64,000 nucleotides of DNA, taken from contig NZ_LPXN01000116.1 in assembly GCF_001618175.1 (NCBI RefSeq), positions 1 through 64,000 on the forward strand. The letters run 5' to 3'. Made by a program: the position numbers and the translations under genes. This document shows, one piece after another, positions 20,192 to 28,398 of the stretch (its first letter is position 1; each line of letters opens with the position of its first letter). The notes beneath the pieces were generated by a model. It had not been told where the DNA came from, did no database searches, and saw only the letters and a list, made by a program, of their open reading frames with translations. Source of the DNA: Oceanibaculum pacificum (lineage in GTDB: Bacteria; Pseudomonadota; Alphaproteobacteria; Oceanibaculales; Oceanibaculaceae).

Positions 20192-20824
20192 ATGATGCAG
20201 CTCATCACTCCCGACCGGTACGGCGAGTTCGTAGAGGATCTCGCCGAGATGTACCGCCTGCGCTACCGCGTCTTCAAGCAACGGCTCGACTAGGACGTCG
20301 AGGTCAGCGGCGACATGGAGATCGACACGTTCGACGCGCTCCATCCCGCCTATCTCCTTCAGCGTGCGCCCGACGGCCGTGTCCGCGGCTGCGTGCGGCT
20401 GCTGCCGACCTCGGGCCCGACCATGCTCCGCGACACCTTCGCCCCGCTGCTGGCCGGCCACCCGGCACCATCGGACCCGGCCGTCTGGGAGAGCAGCCGG
20501 TTTGCGCTCGACGTCGGACACGAGGCTGGCGACCCCGCGAGCGGGATCGCCCGGGCGACCTACGAGCTCTTCGCTGGCATGATCGAGTTCGGACTCGCCC
20601 GCGGCCTTTCGGACATCGTGACCGTCACGGATCTCCGCATGGAGCGCATCCTTCGCCGCGCTGCGTGGCCGCTGCGGCGTCTTGGCGAGCCGCAGACAAT
20701 CGGGGGCATGCGCTCGGTGGCCGGCTACCTCGGGGTCTCGCTGGAAGCACTTGCCAAAGTTCGGCAGGGCGGCGCGCTCCGCGGACCGGTCCTCTGGGCA
20801 CCGGTGGCTTCGGCCGCCGCGTAA
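20192..20824 (+). pseudogene. traI: Acyl-homoserine-lactone synthase with internal amber stop
   Basis: A LuxI-family gene that reads MMQLITPDRYGEFVED from ATG 20192 (GGAGG upstream) to RVFKQRLD, then hits TAG at 20291-20293. The same frame continues as DVEVSGDMEIDTFD through to TAA at 20824. The stop replaces the invariant Trp34 of the LuxI motif; one G-to-A change (TGG to TAG) accounts for it. The other signature residues are intact: Arg and Phe before the stop, Glu/Asp/Asp in EIDTFD, and Arg in CVRLLPT. As written it makes only a 33-aa peptide. Without readthrough the element cannot make its own AHL and TraR would depend on foreign signal. Confidence 0.88.
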
Positions 20825-20931
20825 GTCCGGTGAGCCGGGCGCAGGGATCGACTGGCGAGAGGAGATCGCCAAGGCGGAGACGGGGGGCGCGCAGCGATCT
20901 TCATCTGCCATAAGCGCAGAAACCTGCAGGC

Positions 20932-21751
20932 ATGATAGAGCAACCGAACACCGGCCCCGTTGCTGGATGGCGCCATCGCGCGGCCTATGGCTACACCGCG
21001 TCGTTGCCGCGACGCGGCTGGGCCTGGGAGTTCCTTCGGCGCGACGGCGCCTACCGGCGCGCCTGGGCGCACGCGTCGGCCGCCGTCGCGGTCGAAACAC
21101 CGTTGCCGAACCTTACAGTGATGTCAGCACGGTCCGATCTGCGCGAGATGGCGCATTGGGGGCTGTTTTTTCGCTGACGCGCCTGACCAGAATGCGACCT
21201 CGGCTGCCGTCTTCTGGAACCCCTGCGTGTGCCCGCATGTGCTTCCCGCGATCGCGCTCGTTGCGGATTCACGTCTCGGCGCGGAGCGGTTCACCCTGCC
21301 AGACATTCCGTGCCAAACCACCGTGCTGCTGACGTCCGATGGGCGCCAGCACCTCTCGGTCATGGAGGCGGGCCACACGCTGCAGCTCAGCGTCACGGGG
21401 ACGAGCCTATTGCAGCCGGTGCGGCTGATGACCGATGCCGTTCTCCAGTCTCAACAACTCCGCGCTCGCTTTCACGCGCTCGAATGCCTCGCCTGCGTTA
21501 ACGGCCGCGGCCGGTTTCCGAGCCACCGGCGCATCGAGCCCTCCGGGCGGCGCCTGCGCGTGGTGCTGCAAGCGCTCGACGGCTGGCTCGCTAACGCGCC
21601 GTACCGCGAGATTGCCGTGGCGCTCTTCGGCGAGGCGCGCGTCGACGCCGACTGGACCGACCCCCGGGATCATCTCCGCGACCAGGTGCGTCGCGCCGTC
21701 CGCCGTGGTCGGCAGCTCATGCGCGGCGGATACCGCAAGTTTCTCCTCTGA
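20932..21751 (+). CDS. fseA: FseA-like excision activator, read by +1 frameshift
   Basis: Two overlapping frames encode one protein. Frame one (20932-21177) gives an 81-aa DUF6499-like part (LPRRGWAWEFLRRDGAYRRA) ending MAHWGLFFR-stop. Shifting +1 within T6 at 21166-21171 continues as FFADAPDQNATSAAVFWNP and on into a DUF2285 domain ending at 21751. In Mesorhizobium ICEMlSymR7A, msi172 and msi171 have this split and are fused into FseA by +1 slippage of tRNA-Phe from UUU to UUC; FseA then activates the excisionase gene rdfS. The same UUU-UUC context, domains and neighbours are present. An indel in the homopolymer cannot be excluded from one sequence. Confidence 0.85.
21166..21177 (+). promoter_or_regulatory. 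Predicted +1 programmed frameshift site (TTTTTTCGCTGA)
   Basis: Frame zero reads CTG TTT TTT CGC TGA. Moving tRNA-Phe forward one base in the second Phe codon, from UUU to UUC, gives GCT GAC and opens the long DUF2285 frame. The site is followed by an Arg codon and a UGA stop, which would favour pausing. This matches the mechanism described for FseA. Confidence 0.75.
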
Positions 21752-21759
21752 TACGCCGA

Positions 21760-22023
21760 TCAGGCGTCCTCGAGCAGTTGCCGGTAGCCCGAACGTGTCA
21801 TCCAGTGCGCCCGCGCGAGGTGGTCCTCCCAGCAGCGACGGGCGGCGGCATCGGTATCCGGGTCCCGTCCAAGCACCAGCCGGGCGACCTCCTGCCAGTC
21901 CGCTCCGTCCGCTTCGGCGTCCAGCAGCCGGAGATAGGTGACGAAATGGGCCTCGTCGTAGGGCGTGATCCGCTCCGCCCAGGGGACTTGGTTGGCTATG
22001 TGGGAAGTCCGATTGCTCTCCAT
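21760..22023 (-). CDS. qseM: Quorum-sensing antiactivator QseM (DUF2285)
   Basis: An 87-aa protein made almost only of a DUF2285 fold (PYDEAHFVTYLRLLDAEADG, ADWQEVARLVLGRD, ARAHWMTRSGYRQLL). In ICEMlSymR7A, QseM binds both TraR and FseA and blocks transfer. It is encoded convergently to fseA, with 8 bp between stops, and divergently to qseC, the same arrangement as in that element. I chose ATG 22023 (MESNRTSHIANQ); ATG 22071 would add 16 unconserved residues. The control region upstream carries two tandem dyads, probably QseC operators. Confidence 0.82.
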   Translation of the reverse strand: MESNRTSHIANQVPWAERITPYDEAHFVTYLRLLDAEADGADWQEVARLVLGRDPDTDAAARRCWEDHLARAHWMTRSGYRQLLEDA

Positions 22024-22101
22024 CTCAGCCCGATCCGTACTGCCGCCTGCCGGACATGGCATGCGGGCCATTGCACATGCGGTCCATCACGAGGGGTACG
22101 A

Positions 22102-22134
22102 TATCCTAAAATGGGATAATCCGAAATTGGGATT
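22102..22134. promoter_or_regulatory. Tandem operator dyads between qseM and qseC
   Basis: Two adjacent dyads share one arrangement: TATCC-N7-GGATA at 22102-22118 and AATCC-N7-GGATT at 22118-22134, with centres 16 bp apart. They sit in the divergent qseM/qseC spacer, where the related symbiosis ICEs have two QseC operators that set a bistable switch. The motif is seen directly; QseC binding is inferred. Confidence 0.72.
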
Positions 22135-22173
22135 AGTGGATAGGCCGGTCCCGAATACTGCCGGCCCATCTGT

Positions 22174-22416
22174 ATGTCCAAATCTCTTCGTACACCTCGC
22201 CAACAACGACTGCAGGAACTTCTCATACAGCTGCGTAAGGACAAGAGCCTCACACAAGCTGAGGTGGCCGTGCGTCTTGGACGGCCTCAGTCTTTCGTTG
22301 CCAAGTACGAGGGCGGTGAACGCCGGCTTGATGTGCCGGAATTCATCGAGGTCAGCGAAGCGCTCGGCACAGACCCCCTCGACATCCTCAAAGAGCTCTG
22401 CCGGGTCCGTCCTTGA
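22174..22416 (+). CDS. qseC: QseC-like XRE-family repressor
   Basis: An 80-aa helix-turn-helix protein of the Cro/C1 type (LTQAEVAVRLGRPQSFVAKY, EGGERRLDVPEFIEV). In the Mesorhizobium system QseC controls qseM and its own gene from two operators. It starts at ATG 22174, 40 bp from the second dyad. No Shine-Dalgarno sequence is visible before the ATG, so it may be translated from a leaderless or near-leaderless mRNA. Divergent from qseM. Confidence 0.82.
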   Translation: MSKSLRTPRQQRLQELLIQLRKDKSLTQAEVAVRLGRPQSFVAKYEGGERRLDVPEFIEVSEALGTDPLDILKELCRVRP

Positions 22417-22482
22417 CGAGCAGGTACGAACCCGCTGTAAGCCATCCATCCAGTTGGCCGACCAAACACCGTAGGGACGCGG

Positions 22483-23265
22483 ATGCTCGTCAAGACCAAG
22501 CTTGAAGATCTTCCGGCGGACCTCGCTAAATCGCTGCAAAAAACTGACCTGATTATTCGATCCTACTTGGCGGGGGTGTCGTTTATCGTGCAGGACACCG
22601 CGAGGGACCCGTCTTACGTCGCCAATCACCTCCTGTCCTACCTCGCTCAGGACATCCTTCAGTCGTCAATTTCGCTGATTGCACTGGCGATGGAGGGGCT
22701 CCAAAGCGTAGCGAAGCGCGAGCTGCGCTTCCTCGTAGAAGCGTCGCTCAAGATCTGCTTCGTCCAGCAGAAGAGCTACCAGTCCACCATCGCGGAAAAG
22801 CTCGCACAATTCGACAAGGAGCTGTCCTCGCAGCGGATATCAATCAAGCAGAACCTCAATCTTTCGATGGTGCCAGAGAAGCAGCGCGACGCATTCGCCG
22901 AGGAAGTGGGGCGCGTCTACGGCCTGACGTCGAACTACGTGCATTTGACCCCTTCGCAAATCCGGCAGCGCATCGTCGCCGTCGATGATGGCAGAACCGC
23001 AGGAAAGGAAAACGCTCCCGACATTGACGAACTAAACGGTCTCATCTCACGCGGGCTGGCCGTCTCTTTGGTGTTCTTGTTCCACAGCGTGCCAGAGTAT
23101 GTGGCTGGCGACTGGCTGGTCGAAGACGACGGGGCAACGGTCAATTGGTACTTTACTGGGTCGCGCTTCATTGCCGGAATCGACAGTTACTTCGACTACA
23201 AGCATGAACGTCAAACGCGGACGGGCGACATCCGCGCCACCCGTGACGCCGCTATTCGGTTCTAG
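22483..23265 (+). CDS. Hypothetical helical protein, possible HEPN/DUF5677-like
   Basis: A 260-aa protein that is almost wholly alpha-helical by inspection (LLSYLAQDILQSSISLIALA, RELRFLVEASLKICFVQQKS). The arrangement recalls DUF5677/HEPN-like proteins that sense or process RNA in defence loci, but I see no catalytic R-x4-6-H motif that I would rely on. It follows qseC in the same direction after 66 bp. The C-terminal 40 residues are polar. I treat it as cargo rather than conjugation machinery. Confidence 0.55.
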   Translation: MLVKTKLEDLPADLAKSLQKTDLIIRSYLAGVSFIVQDTARDPSYVANHLLSYLAQDILQSSISLIALAMEGLQSVAKRELRFLVEASLKICFVQQKSYQSTIAEKLAQFDKELSSQRISIKQNLNLSMVPEKQRDAFAEEVGRVYGLTSNYVHLTPSQIRQRIVAVDDGRTAGKENAPDIDELNGLISRGLAVSLVFLFHSVPEYVAGDWLVEDDGATVNWYFTGSRFIAGIDSYFDYKHERQTRTGDIRATRDAAIRF

Positions 23266-23325
23266 TCGCTCTTACGAACCACCAGCCAATGGCGGCTGGC
23301 GCGCTCTGCCGCGATGACATCCAAG

Positions 23326-23991
23326 TCAGGCGTTCGCCAACAGCGGCTGAATTGTCTCCAAATCCCAGTGCGCGTCGATGAACGGGCAATCATAGGCGGG
23401 GCCAAGGTTTTCGGTGCGAGCGTCGTCGACGAAGCTTCGTGCCGCAGCATGCAGATTCTCCGGGATGATGAGAAACACCACGTCGTCGGGCGTGAACGCG
23501 AAATCACCGACCACGCGCCATTCGCGTTCCCACTCGAAGAAATACTGGCTCGTGCCGTAGCTGCCGGGAACGTCGACGAACGGCGTGACCCGCCAGATCG
23601 GGTTTTCGGCGTCGTTGCCCGCCTGCTGCGCGAGCTTCTTGATCGCCTTGGCGACGGCGCGGTCCTTGTAGGCATAGAGGATCGGGTTGCCGCCGCGCCC
23701 GATCACGAAGTCCTTGCGGAATACGATGCCGTGCTCGGACCGCTTCGCCGACAGGCGGCCCAACTGGTGCAGTGGCACCTCGCTGAGGCAGGTCGCCAAT
23801 TGACTCTGGGGATCGGGTGCGGTCTTGCGGCAGATGCCGAAGGCGTTTCGCGCGCGGATCACGCCGCCGCTCAGGATCCCCAGCATGTTCCGGTAGGCGT
23901 CCCGGCCCCCATAGTCCTTGGTGAAGTGCACCAGGTGGTTGGACATGTCCGTCCAGCCGGACGCGTTCTCTCCGAACAGCGCCGGAGTCAT
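23326..23991 (-). CDS. AbiGi-like abortive-infection protein
   Basis: A 221-aa protein with the N-terminal pattern MSNHLVHFTKDYGG and LGILSGGVIRARNAFGICRK, and a C-terminal EWREWRVVGD-like block (EREWRVVGDFAFTPDDVVFL). This resembles AbiGi, the antitoxin-like partner of the lactococcal AbiG abortive-infection system. ATG 23991 overlaps the upstream gene stop (ATGA); ATG 23946 (MSNHLV) is the alternative and fits the family start better. The upstream partner is not a recognisable AbiGii nucleotidyltransferase, so this would be a different pairing. Confidence 0.55.
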   Translation of the reverse strand: MTPALFGENASGWTDMSNHLVHFTKDYGGRDAYRNMLGILSGGVIRARNAFGICRKTAPDPQSQLATCLSEVPLHQLGRLSAKRSEHGIVFRKDFVIGRGGNPILYAYKDRAVAKAIKKLAQQAGNDAENPIWRVTPFVDVPGSYGTSQYFFEWEREWRVVGDFAFTPDDVVFLIIPENLHAAARSFVDDARTENLGPAYDCPFIDAHWDLETIQPLLANA

Positions 23992-24644
23992 GGTGCCGGT
24001 TCCGGCGTGGCGATGCCGCCGGCCACGTCGAGCAGGTCGCGGGACAGGTCTTCCTTGCCTGCCATGTGCGCGATCTCGAGCGCGGCCATGAGGGCGATCG
24101 CGTTGGCGAAGCCGAGCGCCTCGATCAGCTCGTCGTCCCCGTAGTCGGGCTCCAGCGTCGTCTGCTTGTTGCGGCGCACGACCTGGAGATAGCCGGTATG
24201 GGTGAAGCTGCACATCGCCGCCCAGGCGCGCTGTCGCGCTTTCGTCAGGATACCCTCGCTGAAGCCTTCCAGCCCTTCGACGGCCGTGACCAGCGCGGCG
24301 AAGCTGCGGTCGAGCCGGTCCTTCGTGAAGGCGGTGAGTTCGGTCTCCGTCGCGCACTGGTGGAGCCAGACACCGCGGATATAGGCTTCGAACTGCAGCC
24401 GCATGATTGAGAAGGCGGAGCCGGGGAGGTGGCGGGCGATCAGCAGGACCACCGCCTTGTGGTGTTCGAGCGCCACGTCGAGGCAGCTCCCGGCCAGCCG
24501 GTAGCGCAAGGCGGAGCCGATTTCGAGTCCGTCGATATGGCGGTCGAGCGTCTGGGCGAGACGTTCGGCCTGGTCTATGGCGTCTGAGAGGCTCACGGCG
24601 TCTCGGGTCATCTCTGTTGGGCGTAGCGGCAACGTTCGTTTCAT
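23988..24644 (-). CDS. DUF6988-like helical protein paired with the AbiGi-like gene
   Basis: A 218-aa helical protein. The core LEHHKAVVLLIARHLPGSAF followed by SIMRLQFEAYIRGVWLHQCA is the pattern of DUF6988-type proteins of unknown function. It is translated first in a two-gene minus-strand operon and overlaps the AbiGi-like gene by 4 nt, which implies coupled expression. I chose ATG 24644 because the longer in-frame extension runs into GC-rich non-coding repeats. A defence role is inferred from the partner and the context. Confidence 0.6.
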   Translation of the reverse strand: MKRTLPLRPTEMTRDAVSLSDAIDQAERLAQTLDRHIDGLEIGSALRYRLAGSCLDVALEHHKAVVLLIARHLPGSAFSIMRLQFEAYIRGVWLHQCATETELTAFTKDRLDRSFAALVTAVEGLEGFSEGILTKARQRAWAAMCSFTHTGYLQVVRRNKQTTLEPDYGDDELIEALGFANAIALMAALEIAHMAGKEDLSRDLLDVAGGIATPEPAP

Positions 24645-25041
24645 CAGAGTCCGATCATAGCGCAAGTGTCCCAGCAGGTGGGCGCCCGCCCGGCCTGACG
24701 GCCGGTCGCCGGGCTCTCGTGAACCGAGCCCGCTGACGCGGTCTCGGCCCTTCGGGCGTCGATCCCTGGCGCGATAGGCAGCCCTGCGGGCTGCCTGACG
24801 GCCGCCGCCCTTTCGGGCGGCGAGCTTGTTTGTATTGCCTTTCCCGGTGGCGCGGGGTGGGCGGCGCTCCCTTCTAGGCCCGCCGCGGCGTCCCGCAACC
24901 CTCCGCTTCGCTCCGGGTCCTCCACTGCGTTCCGGCCCTCCGGGTGCGGCCCGCCCCTTCGGCGGGCCTTTCCGGTCGCATCTCGCCGCCCACCCCGCTT
25001 CCGGGGAAAGGCGCGCGAGGTTTTGCGAGCGGAGGTGTGCC
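24645..25041. repeat. GC-rich spacer with hairpins and a long inverted repeat before ardC
   Basis: No gene is convincing here. GGCAGCCC/GGGCTGCC (24777-24795) and CGCCGCCC/GGGCGGCG (24803-24822) form two short hairpins. GCGGGGTGGGCGGCG at 24852-24866 is exactly repeated in inverse at 24984-24998, and imperfect pairing extends further out (CCTTTCCC against GGGGAAAGG). The enclosed 117 nt contain TCCGGCCCTCCGGGTGCG at 24931-24948, which recurs exactly at 31310-31327 before another ICE gene. The right end carries the ardC ribosome site GGAGGTG. Confidence 0.65.
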
Positions 25042-25947
25042 ATGCCGGAGCGCAAGCGGGAGACGGTCTATCAGGAGGTCACCGACCGGATTATCTCCGA
25101 GCTGGAGCAGGGCCGGGTGCCTTGGGTCCAGCCTTGGGGCAAGGCCAAGGCCGGGATCGGACTGCCGAAGAACGCGGCGACCGAGCGCGCCTATTCCGGG
25201 ATCAACATCCTGATCCTGTGGGGCGCGGTCATCGATAAGGGATACGCCGCGCAGCACTGGCTGACCTTCCGCCAAGCCCTCAGCCTCGGCGGGCACGTTC
25301 GCAAGGGCGAGCGCGGCACCACCGTCGTTTATGCCGACCGCTTCATCCCCAAGGACGAGCAGCAGCGCGCGGCGGAGGTGGGCGACGAGCCGCAGGCGGT
25401 GCCCTTCCTCAAGCGCTTTACCGTGTTCAACGTCGCGCAGTGCGACGACCTGCCCGAGCGGGTCCATGGCGGCGCGGAACCGCTGCCCGAGCGCGAGACC
25501 GTCCCCCACGCCGAAGCGCTCATAGCCGCGACCGGCGCGGACTTCCGCATCGGCGGCGAGCGCGCTTTCTACGTGCCGGGCGCGGACTACATCCAGGTAC
25601 CGCCGCAGCCCGCCTTCTTCGAGCAGATCAACTACTACCGGACGTGCTTTCACGAGCTTGGGCACTGGACGGGACACGCGTCCCGGCTCGCCCGCGACCT
25701 GTCGGGCTCGTTCGGCTGCAAGACCTATGTCCGCGAGGAACTCGTGGCCGAGATGGCGAGCGCCTTTGTCTGCGCCAGCCTCGGCATCACCCCCACCGTG
25801 CGCCACGCGGATTACCTCGGGTCGTGGCTGGAAGTTCTGCGTGAGGACAACCGCGCCATCTTCCGCGCCGCGAGCCACGCCTCCAAGGCCGCCGACTACC
25901 TGCTGGCCTTCCGCGAGACCGCCGGCGCGGCGGGAGCGGCGGCATGA
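25042..25947 (+). CDS. ardC: ArdC-like antirestriction protein
   Basis: A 301-aa protein with an N-terminal ssDNA-binding domain (DUF1738, about 5-130: VPWVQPWGKAKAGIGLPKNA, ERAYSGINILILW) and a C-terminal zincin-like metalloprotease domain with HELGH (CFHELGHWTGHASRL) and a downstream acidic helix (REELVAEMASAFV). ArdC proteins protect incoming conjugative DNA from restriction. The ATG follows GGAGGTG at ideal spacing. It begins a leftmost ICE core operon with two small genes and a parB-like gene. Confidence 0.93.
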   Translation: MPERKRETVYQEVTDRIISELEQGRVPWVQPWGKAKAGIGLPKNAATERAYSGINILILWGAVIDKGYAAQHWLTFRQALSLGGHVRKGERGTTVVYADRFIPKDEQQRAAEVGDEPQAVPFLKRFTVFNVAQCDDLPERVHGGAEPLPERETVPHAEALIAATGADFRIGGERAFYVPGADYIQVPPQPAFFEQINYYRTCFHELGHWTGHASRLARDLSGSFGCKTYVREELVAEMASAFVCASLGITPTVRHADYLGSWLEVLREDNRAIFRAASHASKAADYLLAFRETAGAAGAAA

Positions 25948-26147
25948 CCGCCCCCGCTCCCGTGCCACTCGCCAGCGAGCCGACACAAGAGGGCGAACAG
26001 ACCCTCGTGCCCGGTGTCCGCCCGATCAGCGCCCGCGCGCGCATCGAGTGGCAGATGACCGCGCCGCTACGCCCGCGCGTCCCGCAGAAACCGCTGAACG
26101 TCGGCCTGTTCGACGAGGACGCGCGCAATCAGTTGAACCTGTTCTGA
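25944..26147 (+). CDS. Small ICE protein downstream of ardC
   Basis: A 67-aa protein whose ATG overlaps the ardC stop (ATGA). It is proline- and arginine-rich and ends KPLNVGLFDEDARNQLNLF. I know no function. The coupling with ardC and its place ahead of DUF2958 make it a genuine ICE gene rather than a shadow frame. Confidence 0.65.
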   Translation: MTAPAPVPLASEPTQEGEQTLVPGVRPISARARIEWQMTAPLRPRVPQKPLNVGLFDEDARNQLNLF

Positions 26148-26161
26148 CCCGGAGGCCCGTC

Positions 26162-26581
26162 ATGATCCTGATCCCCGACGACATCCGCGAACGACTTCTC
26201 GCCAACGGCGCCGCCGAGCGCGAGACCGACCACGTGCCGGTCGTGAAGCTGTTCGATCCGACAGGCGCGGCCACGTGGCTGATCACCGAGATGATGCCGG
26301 ACGGCGACAGCCTGTTCGGGCTCTGCGACCTCGGCTTCGGCTGTCCCGAGCTTGGCTATGTCAGCCTCGCCGAGCTAGAGCGCGTCAAGGGACCGCTCGG
26401 CCTCGGCATCGAGCGCGACATCCACTTCGAGGCCCGCCTCCCGCTCTCGGTCTATGCCGAGGCGGCGCGGATCGCGGGCCGCATCACCGAGTCCGAGCGC
26501 GTGCTGGCGCAGGCCGCCGCCGCGCTCCGCATCCGAAACCCCGAAATTCCGCCCGAGGGGGCGGGACCGACGCGCCGATAG
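26162..26581 (+). CDS. DUF2958 protein
   Basis: A 139-aa protein with the DUF2958 pattern (VKLFDPTGAATWLITEMMPD, DSLFGLCDLGFGCPELGYVS, ERDIHFEARLPLSVYAE). The family is common on proteobacterial conjugative elements next to ardC and parB-like genes; its function is unknown. ATG 26162 follows GGAGG. An inverted repeat between it and the parB-like gene may limit read-through. Confidence 0.88.
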   Translation: MILIPDDIRERLLANGAAERETDHVPVVKLFDPTGAATWLITEMMPDGDSLFGLCDLGFGCPELGYVSLAELERVKGPLGLGIERDIHFEARLPLSVYAEAARIAGRITESERVLAQAAAALRIRNPEIPPEGAGPTRR

Positions 26582-26589
26582 GCGGCGCA

Positions 26590-26625
26590 CGGCCCCGCCC
26601 GTGGCTTCGGCTTCCGGCGGGGCCG
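26590..26625 (+). terminator. Hairpin between DUF2958 and parB-like genes
   Basis: CGGCCCCGCC at 26590-26599 pairs perfectly with GGCGGGGCCG at 26616-26625 across a 16-nt loop, 9 nt after the DUF2958 stop. No T tract follows, so it may be a partial terminator or an mRNA-stabilising element. Confidence 0.55.
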
Positions 26626-26652
26626 CTGACCCAAGACCCAAGGAGAGTGACC

Positions 26653-28392
26653 ATGCAACTCCAACATATCCCCATCGACAAGCTGAACGTCTCCGCGTTC
26701 AACATGCGCAACGCCAAGCGCGCGCCGGACGTCTCCGACATCCTGCCGAGCGTCCGCGCACGCGGCATCCTGCAGCCGCTGCTGGTGCGTCCGAACGGCG
26801 AGGACGAGCGCTTCGAGATCGTCGCCGGGCGACGGCGCTACTTCGCCGCCAGGGCGGTTGCCGAGGAACGCGGCGAGATCGAGCCCGTGCCCTGCGCCGT
26901 GATGGAGCCGGGCGACGACGCGGGCGCGCTCGAAGCCTCGCTGATCGAGAACGCCGCGCGTCTCGACCCCGACGAGATGAGCCAGTACGAGACCTTCGCG
27001 CGGCTCACCAAGCAGGGCAAGTCGGTCGCCGAGATCGCCGAGACCTTCGGCATCACCGAGGTCATGGTGAAGCGCCGCCTCGCCCTCGGCAATTTGTTGC
27101 CGAGGATCAGGACGGCCTACCGCAAGGGCGAGATCGACGCCGAGACGGTGCGCCATCTCACCATGGCCTCGAAGGCGCAGCAGAAGGACTGGCTCGCCCT
27201 GTTCGCCGATCCCGAGCAGTACGCGCCGCGTGGCTTCCAGTTGAAGCAGTGGCTGTTCGGCGGCCAGTCGATCCCGGCCTCCGTGGCCCTGTTCCTGGTC
27301 GAGGACTATCCCGGCCAGATCGTGGCCGACCTGTTCGGCGAGGACGCCTACTTCGCCGACGCCGATCTGTTCTGGCAGAAGCAGAACGAGGCCATCGCCG
27401 CCAAGCGGGACGAACTGCTGGAGGCCGGGTGGTCCGAGGTCGTGGTGCTGGAGCCCGGCCAGTACTTCCACACGTGGGAGCACGAGAAGACCCCGAAGAA
27501 GAAGGGCGGCAAGGTGTTCATCGCCGTCTCCCACCGGGGCGAGGTCGAACTCCACGAGGGCTGGCTCGGCCGCAAGGAGGCCCGCCGCGCGGCGCGGAAG
27601 GCCGCGTCGGCGGACGCGGACGGCGAGACGACCGAGGTCGCACCCGCCGCGCGGCCCGAGGTCACCAAGGCGATGCAGAACTATCTCGACCTGCACCGCC
27701 AGGCCGTGGTGCGCCTCGCGCTTGTCGCCCATCCGGGCGTGGCGTTGCGGCTCATGGTGGCGCACGCCGTGGCGTCGTCGGGCCACTGGCAGGTGAAGCC
27801 CGAGCCGCAGCAGGCGCGCAGCGACGCCGTCGCCGAGAGCGTCGCGAACAGCCCCGCGCAGCAGGCCTTCGACGCCGAGCGGCAGGCGGTGTTGGCCCTG
27901 CTGGACCGGCCCGACTACCACCACTCTGTCACGCAGCCCGGCTACGACGCCTATCCCACAGCGGTGGTGTTCGCCAAGTTGCTGACGCTCTCCGACAAGG
28001 ACGTGCAGCGCGTCGCCGCCTGCGTTATGGCCGAGACCTTGGAGGCGGGCAGCGCCGTGGTCGAGGCGGTCGGCAACCACCTGGACATGGACGCGGGACA
28101 GCATTGGCAGCCCGACGACGCGTTCTTCGACATGATCCGCGACAAGGCCGTGCTCAACGCCATGCTGGCCGAGGTCGCGGGCAAGCGGTGTGCCGACGCC
28201 AACGTCGCGGAGAAGGCCAAGACCCAGAAGAAGATCATCCGTGACTGCCTCGACGGGGCGAACGGCCGCGCCAAGGTCGAGGGCTGGTTGCCCGGCTGGC
28301 TGGCCTTTCCGGTCCGGGCCTACACCGAGAACGGCAGTCTCAAGACGGCCGACGAATGGGCGCGGGTGCGCGACCTGTTCGATGCCGCATGA
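26653..28392 (+). CDS. ParB-like nuclease/partition-domain protein
   Basis: A 579-aa protein. Residues about 5-100 are a ParB N-terminal domain (IPIDKLNVSAFNMRNAKRAP, GILQPLLVRPNG, EIVAGRRRYFAA, SLIENAARLDPDEMSQYETF) followed by the helix-turn-helix KSVAEIAETFGITEVMVKRR. The remaining 380 residues are a long C-terminal region found in ICE- and plasmid-borne versions, with no known catalytic motif. AGGAG precedes ATG 26653. Such proteins are ICE core genes, perhaps for maintenance of the excised circle or for regulation. No parA partner is in this window. Confidence 0.88.
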   Translation: MQLQHIPIDKLNVSAFNMRNAKRAPDVSDILPSVRARGILQPLLVRPNGEDERFEIVAGRRRYFAARAVAEERGEIEPVPCAVMEPGDDAGALEASLIENAARLDPDEMSQYETFARLTKQGKSVAEIAETFGITEVMVKRRLALGNLLPRIRTAYRKGEIDAETVRHLTMASKAQQKDWLALFADPEQYAPRGFQLKQWLFGGQSIPASVALFLVEDYPGQIVADLFGEDAYFADADLFWQKQNEAIAAKRDELLEAGWSEVVVLEPGQYFHTWEHEKTPKKKGGKVFIAVSHRGEVELHEGWLGRKEARRAARKAASADADGETTEVAPAARPEVTKAMQNYLDLHRQAVVRLALVAHPGVALRLMVAHAVASSGHWQVKPEPQQARSDAVAESVANSPAQQAFDAERQAVLALLDRPDYHHSVTQPGYDAYPTAVVFAKLLTLSDKDVQRVAACVMAETLEAGSAVVEAVGNHLDMDAGQHWQPDDAFFDMIRDKAVLNAMLAEVAGKRCADANVAEKAKTQKKIIRDCLDGANGRAKVEGWLPGWLAFPVRAYTENGSLKTADEWARVRDLFDAA

Positions 28393-28398
28393 TCCGTC

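Noticed and set aside
20291-20293. TAG in traI as a pyrrolysine or recoded codon
   Set aside because: There is no pylT/pylS context and the site is a conserved Trp; a TGG-to-TAG change is the simplest reading.
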